A stretch of 64,000 nucleotides of DNA from Sipunculus nudus (taxonomy: Eukaryota; Annelida; Sipuncula; Golfingiida; Sipunculidae), in contig CM049313.1 in assembly GCA_026874595.1 (NCBI GenBank), positions 47,192,159 to 47,256,158 of the forward strand, read 5' to 3'. Positions 59,501 through 64,000 of this stretch are shown one piece after another. The position numbers and the translations under genes are program-made. Each line of letters begins with the position of its first letter. The stretch's first letter is position 1. Under the pieces are notes generated by a model that saw nothing but the letters and a program-made list of their open reading frames with translations, did no database searches and was not told the origin of the DNA.

Positions 59501-61792
59501 GTAAAACCAATTTGCACCTTAGGGTACTCTCAGGGAAGCTTGTGCTGCATCAGATATTCAAACTGCTCAGAATATATTAGAAGACTAATACATATCACAT
59601 AATTACCTTCTGTTCACAAATATTCAGCCATCACTTGGACTGGTTCCTGTGTGTGTTCCTGACAAATCAACATTACACCACAAGGTACTGGACCAGGTGT
59701 GGTTCAAAACACTTTTTTTGAGTTTCATGATTTAATTCTCATCAAATTTAAGATTCATCTTATAGCCAAAATACTAATGAAAATCAGTATATCTAGAAAC
59801 AAAAAAAACAGAGCTGTCATTTGTACTGGTTCCTGTGTGTGTTTCTGTCTAATTAACATAAGCACCACGAGGTACTGGACCAGGTGTGGTTCAAAACATC
59901 AGAACATCACTAAGTGAATGAAACAGAAATCATACATATTCTGCACATTTTATGTGAAATATGTATATTAAATCAAGTTTATTAGATGGTACACAATAAA
60001 ACCAATTAGCACCTTAGGGTACTCTCAGGGAAGCTTGTGCTTCATCAAATCTTTAAACTGTACAGAATATACTAAAGGAAAGACAAGCATCCTGATGATC
60101 CTATACATATCACCAATACAGAAATATTCAGCCATCACTTGGACTGGTTCCTCTGTGTGTTTTTGACAAATCAACATAAGCACCACGAGGTACTGGGCCA
60201 GGTGTGGTTCAAAACATGTTTTTTAGAGTTGTAAGATAGAATTCTTTTAAATAAAATATATATTAAATCAAGTTTATTTGATGGTACACTATGGGGCTGG
60301 TGTGTAAAACCAATTAGCACCTTAGGGTACTCTTAGGGAAGCTTGTGCTGCATCATATATTCACAATGTGCAGAATATATTAGAAGACAGATACACATCG
60401 TATAAATATCTCTTGTTCACAAATATTCAGCCATCACTTGGACTGGTTCCTGTGTGTGTTTCTGTCTAATTAACATAAGCACCACGAGGTACTGGACCAG
60501 GTGTGGTTCAAAACATCAGAACCTCACCATGAGAATGAAACAGAAAATGTACATATTCTGCACATTTTATGCAAAAAATATGTACATTAAATAAAGTTTA
60601 TTTGATGGTACACTATGGGGCTGGTGTGTGAAAACAATTAGCACCTGAGGTTACTCTCAGGGAAGCTAGTGCTGCATCAGATATTCAAACTGTGCAGAAT
60701 ATATTAGACGACTAATACATATCACATAATTATCTCTTGTTCACAAATATTCAGCCATCACTTGGACTGGTTCCTGTGTGTGTTTCTGTCTAACTAACAT
60801 AAGCACCACGAGGTACTGGGCCAGGTGTGGTTCAAAACATCAGAATCTCACCATGAGAATGAAACAGAAAATATACATATTCTGCACATTTTATGCAAAA
60901 AATATGTACATTAAATAAAGTTTATTTGATGGTACACAATGGGGCTGGTGTGTAAAACCAATTAGCACCTTAGGGTACTCTCTGGGAAGCTTGTGCTGCA
61001 TCAGATATTCAAACTGCTCAGAATATATTAGAAGACTAATACATATCACATAATTACTTTCTGTTCACAAATATTCAGCCATCACTTGGACTGGTTCCTG
61101 TGTGTGTTCCTGACAAATCAACATAAGCACCACAAGGTACTGGACCAGGTGTGGTTCAAAACACTTTATTGAGTTTCATGACTTAATTCTCATCAAATTT
61201 AAGATTCATCTTATAGCCAAAATACTAATGGAAATCAGCATATCTAGAAACAAAGAAAACAGAGCTGTCATTTGTACTGGTTCCTGTGTTTGTTTCTGTC
61301 TAATTAACATAAGCACCATGAGGTACTGGACCAGGTGTGGTTCAAATTATCAGAACCTCACTAAGTGAATGAAACAGAAATCATACTGTTCTGCACACTT
61401 TATGTGAAATATGTATATTAAATCAAGTTTATTTGATGGTACACTATGGGGCTGGTGTATAAAACCAATTAGCACCTTAGGGTACTCTCAGGGAAGCTTG
61501 TGCTGCATCAAATCTTTAAACTGTACAGAATATACTAAAGGAAAGACAAGCATCCTGATGATCCTATACATATCACCAATACAGAAATATTCAGCCATCA
61601 CTTGGACTGGTTCCTGTGTGTGTTTCTGACAAATCAACATAAGCACCACAAGGTACTGGGCCAGGTGTGGTTCAAAACACGTTTTTTAGAGTTGAAAGAT
61701 AGAATTCTCTTAAAAAATAAATATATTAAATCAAGTTTATTTGATGCTTAACTATGGGGCTGGTGTCTAAAACAAATTAGCACCTTAGGGTA
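56581..61792. repeat. Satellite core, continued
   Basis: Continuation of the same higher-order array after the LINE. Near 59700-59830 and 61150-61270 a variant monomer appears (TAGCCAAAATACTAATG) that is otherwise only seen in the fringe near 45950-46030, so the two edges share a variant type. Confidence 0.93.
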
Positions 61793-63205
61793 CCGTAAAA
61801 TCTCCACTTAAAACCGCACTTCCGATTAAAACCGCACCCAGACTTCGCCGAAATTCCAGGTGAGACACCGCAAGAGGCTCAAATACTAAGAACCCCCCTT
61901 TAAAACCGCACCAACTTTTGCTACGGAATGATTTGACAAAAGACACAATCAAGCTATCATCTAGAAATGAACAGGCGTAGGTTGCGACTCAGCCATTCCT
62001 GTCCACATTAAATTCCTTGGGCATATTATTTAAACACATCATAACACTTTTTTTTGCAGGATCACTCAAGCATGAAGTTTGGGAAGACGTAAGGGCCGAT
62101 GAACCTTTGCCTGTTTATACAGATTTTATATTCCGTGCCGTATTCTTGTTTACTACCGATTTGTCATTATATTTTGGAAAAAAATATTCTGCTGATCCAT
62201 TTCAAGTCACTGTATATTTTAATTCTAAAAGTAATATTTTGAAATCTTAATTTTTGATTAAAATTCCATTTTCTGGAATTACTCGGAAGATTCAAATCAT
62301 TTTCATACCGGTTACTTCGGTATTATCATCGTCACATCGTACGTTGACATCGCTCCATGTCACAATTTGCTGGTGCGTTTGAAAACATCGCTGGTCTACT
62401 TAACTAAATATCAAAGTAACTGAAGTTACCTTGTCGAGATACGCACGTATAGGAAACATGACGCTTGAAAACGAGTGATTTTAAGGTAAAATTAAAGTGG
62501 CCAGTCCGGGTGAGCAAGTTTTTTCCTGAAGAAAGTTTCCGTGTGGGGAGCCATTTTGTCAAGGCAGTGTTCGCGCAAGGCACGATGGGACAAAATAGGT
62601 GGCTGTTCTGTTTACCACCCACAGCGTACAGCCGTTCAAAATATTCTTGGCAGAATACCAGGGCGTTTCAGCACATGGCGGCACTCAAACTTGATTTTAA
62701 AACGATCGTCTGCCATTGTGTGACTCTTTACGATGTCAGCCTTTTATTCATTTTACGTTTGAAACAAATAATCATTGCTAAATAATGCCGCAAATTGGTT
62801 TAAAGTAGGCTTTTATTTCAATTTTGCTTGACCATGCCCAACGAAGTGGGCCGCTGTGTGTTACAGCAGGGTTGTTGTAAACGTATTATTTGGTGACAAT
62901 TACCAAGATTTTATAACAAGTTATATATCACACGAAAACTAATCAGCAATATTTAATCTATAAATAACAAATAATCGTAAAAAACACATTAACACACGGC
63001 TGCCATGCATGCGAGACTGCTGCTAAGAACGGCCTTCGAAAGTTGCGATATTATCGCCCACTCGCCGGCCCGAAAACGATGTCTGTCAGGAAGATATTCA
63101 GGAAACCCTTCTAGTATAAACCGCACAGTGCTTTCAGGAAATCAACCCGATTTCAAGATTTTGAATTTCTTGATTAAACCGCGGTTTTAAGTGGAGATTT
63201 TACGG
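61793..63205. mobile_element. TA-flanked DNA element with 25-bp perfect inverted ends
   Basis: A 1413-bp insertion inside a Y box: the satellite text GGGTA is interrupted at 61792 and resumes TACTCTCAGG at 63206, giving a TA duplication. Ends are perfect inverted repeats (CCGTAAAATCTCCACTTAAA then ACCGC, 61793-61817 and 63181-63205). AAAACCGC words recur just inside both ends (five to six copies), as binding sites for a transposase would. TA duplication fits the Tc1/mariner/pogo superfamily. The interior has higher GC than the satellite and no recognisable transposase, so it is non-autonomous. Confidence 0.82.
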
Positions 63206-64000
63206 TACTCTCAGGGAAGCTTGTGCTGCATCATATATTCACACTGTGCAGAATATATTAGAAGACAGATACACATCGCATAAATATCTCTTGTTCACAA
63301 ATATTCAGCCATCATTTGGACTGGTTCCTGTGTGTGTTTCTGTCTAATTAACATAAGCACCACAAGGTACTGGACCAGGTGTGGTTCAAAACATCTGAAC
63401 CTCACCATGAGAATGAAACAGAAAATGTACATATTCTGCACATTTTATGCAAAAAATATGTACATTAAATAAAGTTTATTTGATGGTACACTATGGGGCT
63501 GGTGTGTAAAACCAATTAGCACCTCAGGGTACTCTCAGGGAAGCTTGTGCTGCATCATATATACACACTGTGCAGAATATATTAGAAGACAGATACACAT
63601 CGTATAAATATCTCTTGTTCACAAATATTCAGCCATCATTTGGACTGGTTCCTGTGTGTGTTTCTGTCTAATTAACATAAGCACCACAAGGTACTGGGCC
63701 AGGTGTGGTTCAAAACATCAGAACCTCACCATGAGAATGAAACAGAAAATGTACATATTCTGCACATTTTATGCAAAAAATATGTACATTAAATAAAGTT
63801 TATTTGATGGTACACTATGGGGCTGGTGTGTAAAACCAATTAGCACCTCAGGGTACTCTCAGGGAAGCTTGTGCTGCATCATATATTCACACTGTGCAGA
63901 ATATATTAGAAGACAGATACACATCGCATAAATATCTCTTGTTCACAAATATTCAGCCATCATTTGGACTGGTTCCTGTGTGTGTTTCTGTCTAATTAAC
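63206..64000. repeat. Satellite core, runs off the window
   Basis: Monomers of the a-like and c-like types continue to the window edge without sign of decay, so the array extends further right. Confidence 0.95.

Noticed and set aside
46269-61629. Recurrent 60-76 codon open frames (for example starting MYIKSSLFDGTLWGWC)
   Set aside because: They recur with the 952-bp period of the satellite and vary only with it; frames break at random between copies. Not a gene family.
62017-62785. 77- and 106-codon frames inside the TA-flanked element as a transposase
   Set aside because: No DDE, helix-turn-helix or other transposase signature is visible; too short.
46071-64000. CRISPR-like regular repeats
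   Set aside because: Eukaryotic satellite: the whole unit is repeated, there are no unique spacers, and the context is intron-rich animal DNA.

Overview
The window is eukaryotic nuclear DNA: AT-rich, intron-rich and dominated by repeats. Two conserved protein-coding genes can be read exon by exon, both cut by the window edges or running beyond them. Their exon structure, the short (about 25-70 aa) exons and the repeat families (elements with GACGGACG-type tails, low-copy tandem units of 130-280 bp) suggest a marine invertebrate, most likely a mollusc. That assignment is an inference from repeat style, not a proof.

Layout. 1-9668 (+): the 3' thirteen coding exons of cytoplasmic asparaginyl-tRNA synthetase (NARS1), 422 residues to the stop, containing part of the OB-fold and class II motifs 1, 2 and 3. 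9669-14186: convergent gap with the 3' UTRs. 14187-33169 (-): the last eight coding exons of a Bloom-syndrome-type RecQ helicase (BLM), 410 residues: RecQ zinc-binding module, winged helix, HRDC domain, acidic linker, basic and RG-rich tail. Its ATPase core is not seen up to 64000. The BLM introns hold several non-autonomous repeat families (18.8-23.5 kb, 24.1-25.5 kb, a Harbinger-like MITE at 27.07-27.44 kb, a nuclear-receptor-motif repeat at 27.6-28.2 kb) and a 3-kb minisatellite (29.96-32.98 kb). 33.2-41.9 kb: no gene recognised, some tandem repeats and two promoter-like stretches. 41.9-64 kb: a large satellite with a decayed left fringe and a regular core of about 315-bp monomers in a 952-bp trimeric higher-order repeat, interrupted by a 5'-truncated LINE (55586-56580) and a TA-flanked inverted-repeat DNA element (61793-63205).

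Most notable. (1) The BLM minisatellite is built from the 3' end of the BLM zinc-binding exon together with its splice donor: its 54-bp unit reads, on the minus strand, the exon's last 13 codons plus the first 15 intron bases, so the intron starts with many decoy 5' splice sites, the nearest usable one adding 18 residues in frame. (2) Splice-junction sequence is also tandemly duplicated at three other places (NARS1 donor at 886, NARS1 acceptor at 3972, BLM acceptor at 33169). (3) In the left fringe of the satellite, short quasi-palindromic boxes (AGCACC N4 GGTACT type) stay conserved at about 130-180 bp spacing while the DNA between them has diverged. (4) Two unrelated repeat families in BLM introns also carry a dyad every 130-150 bp, a nucleosome-like spacing.
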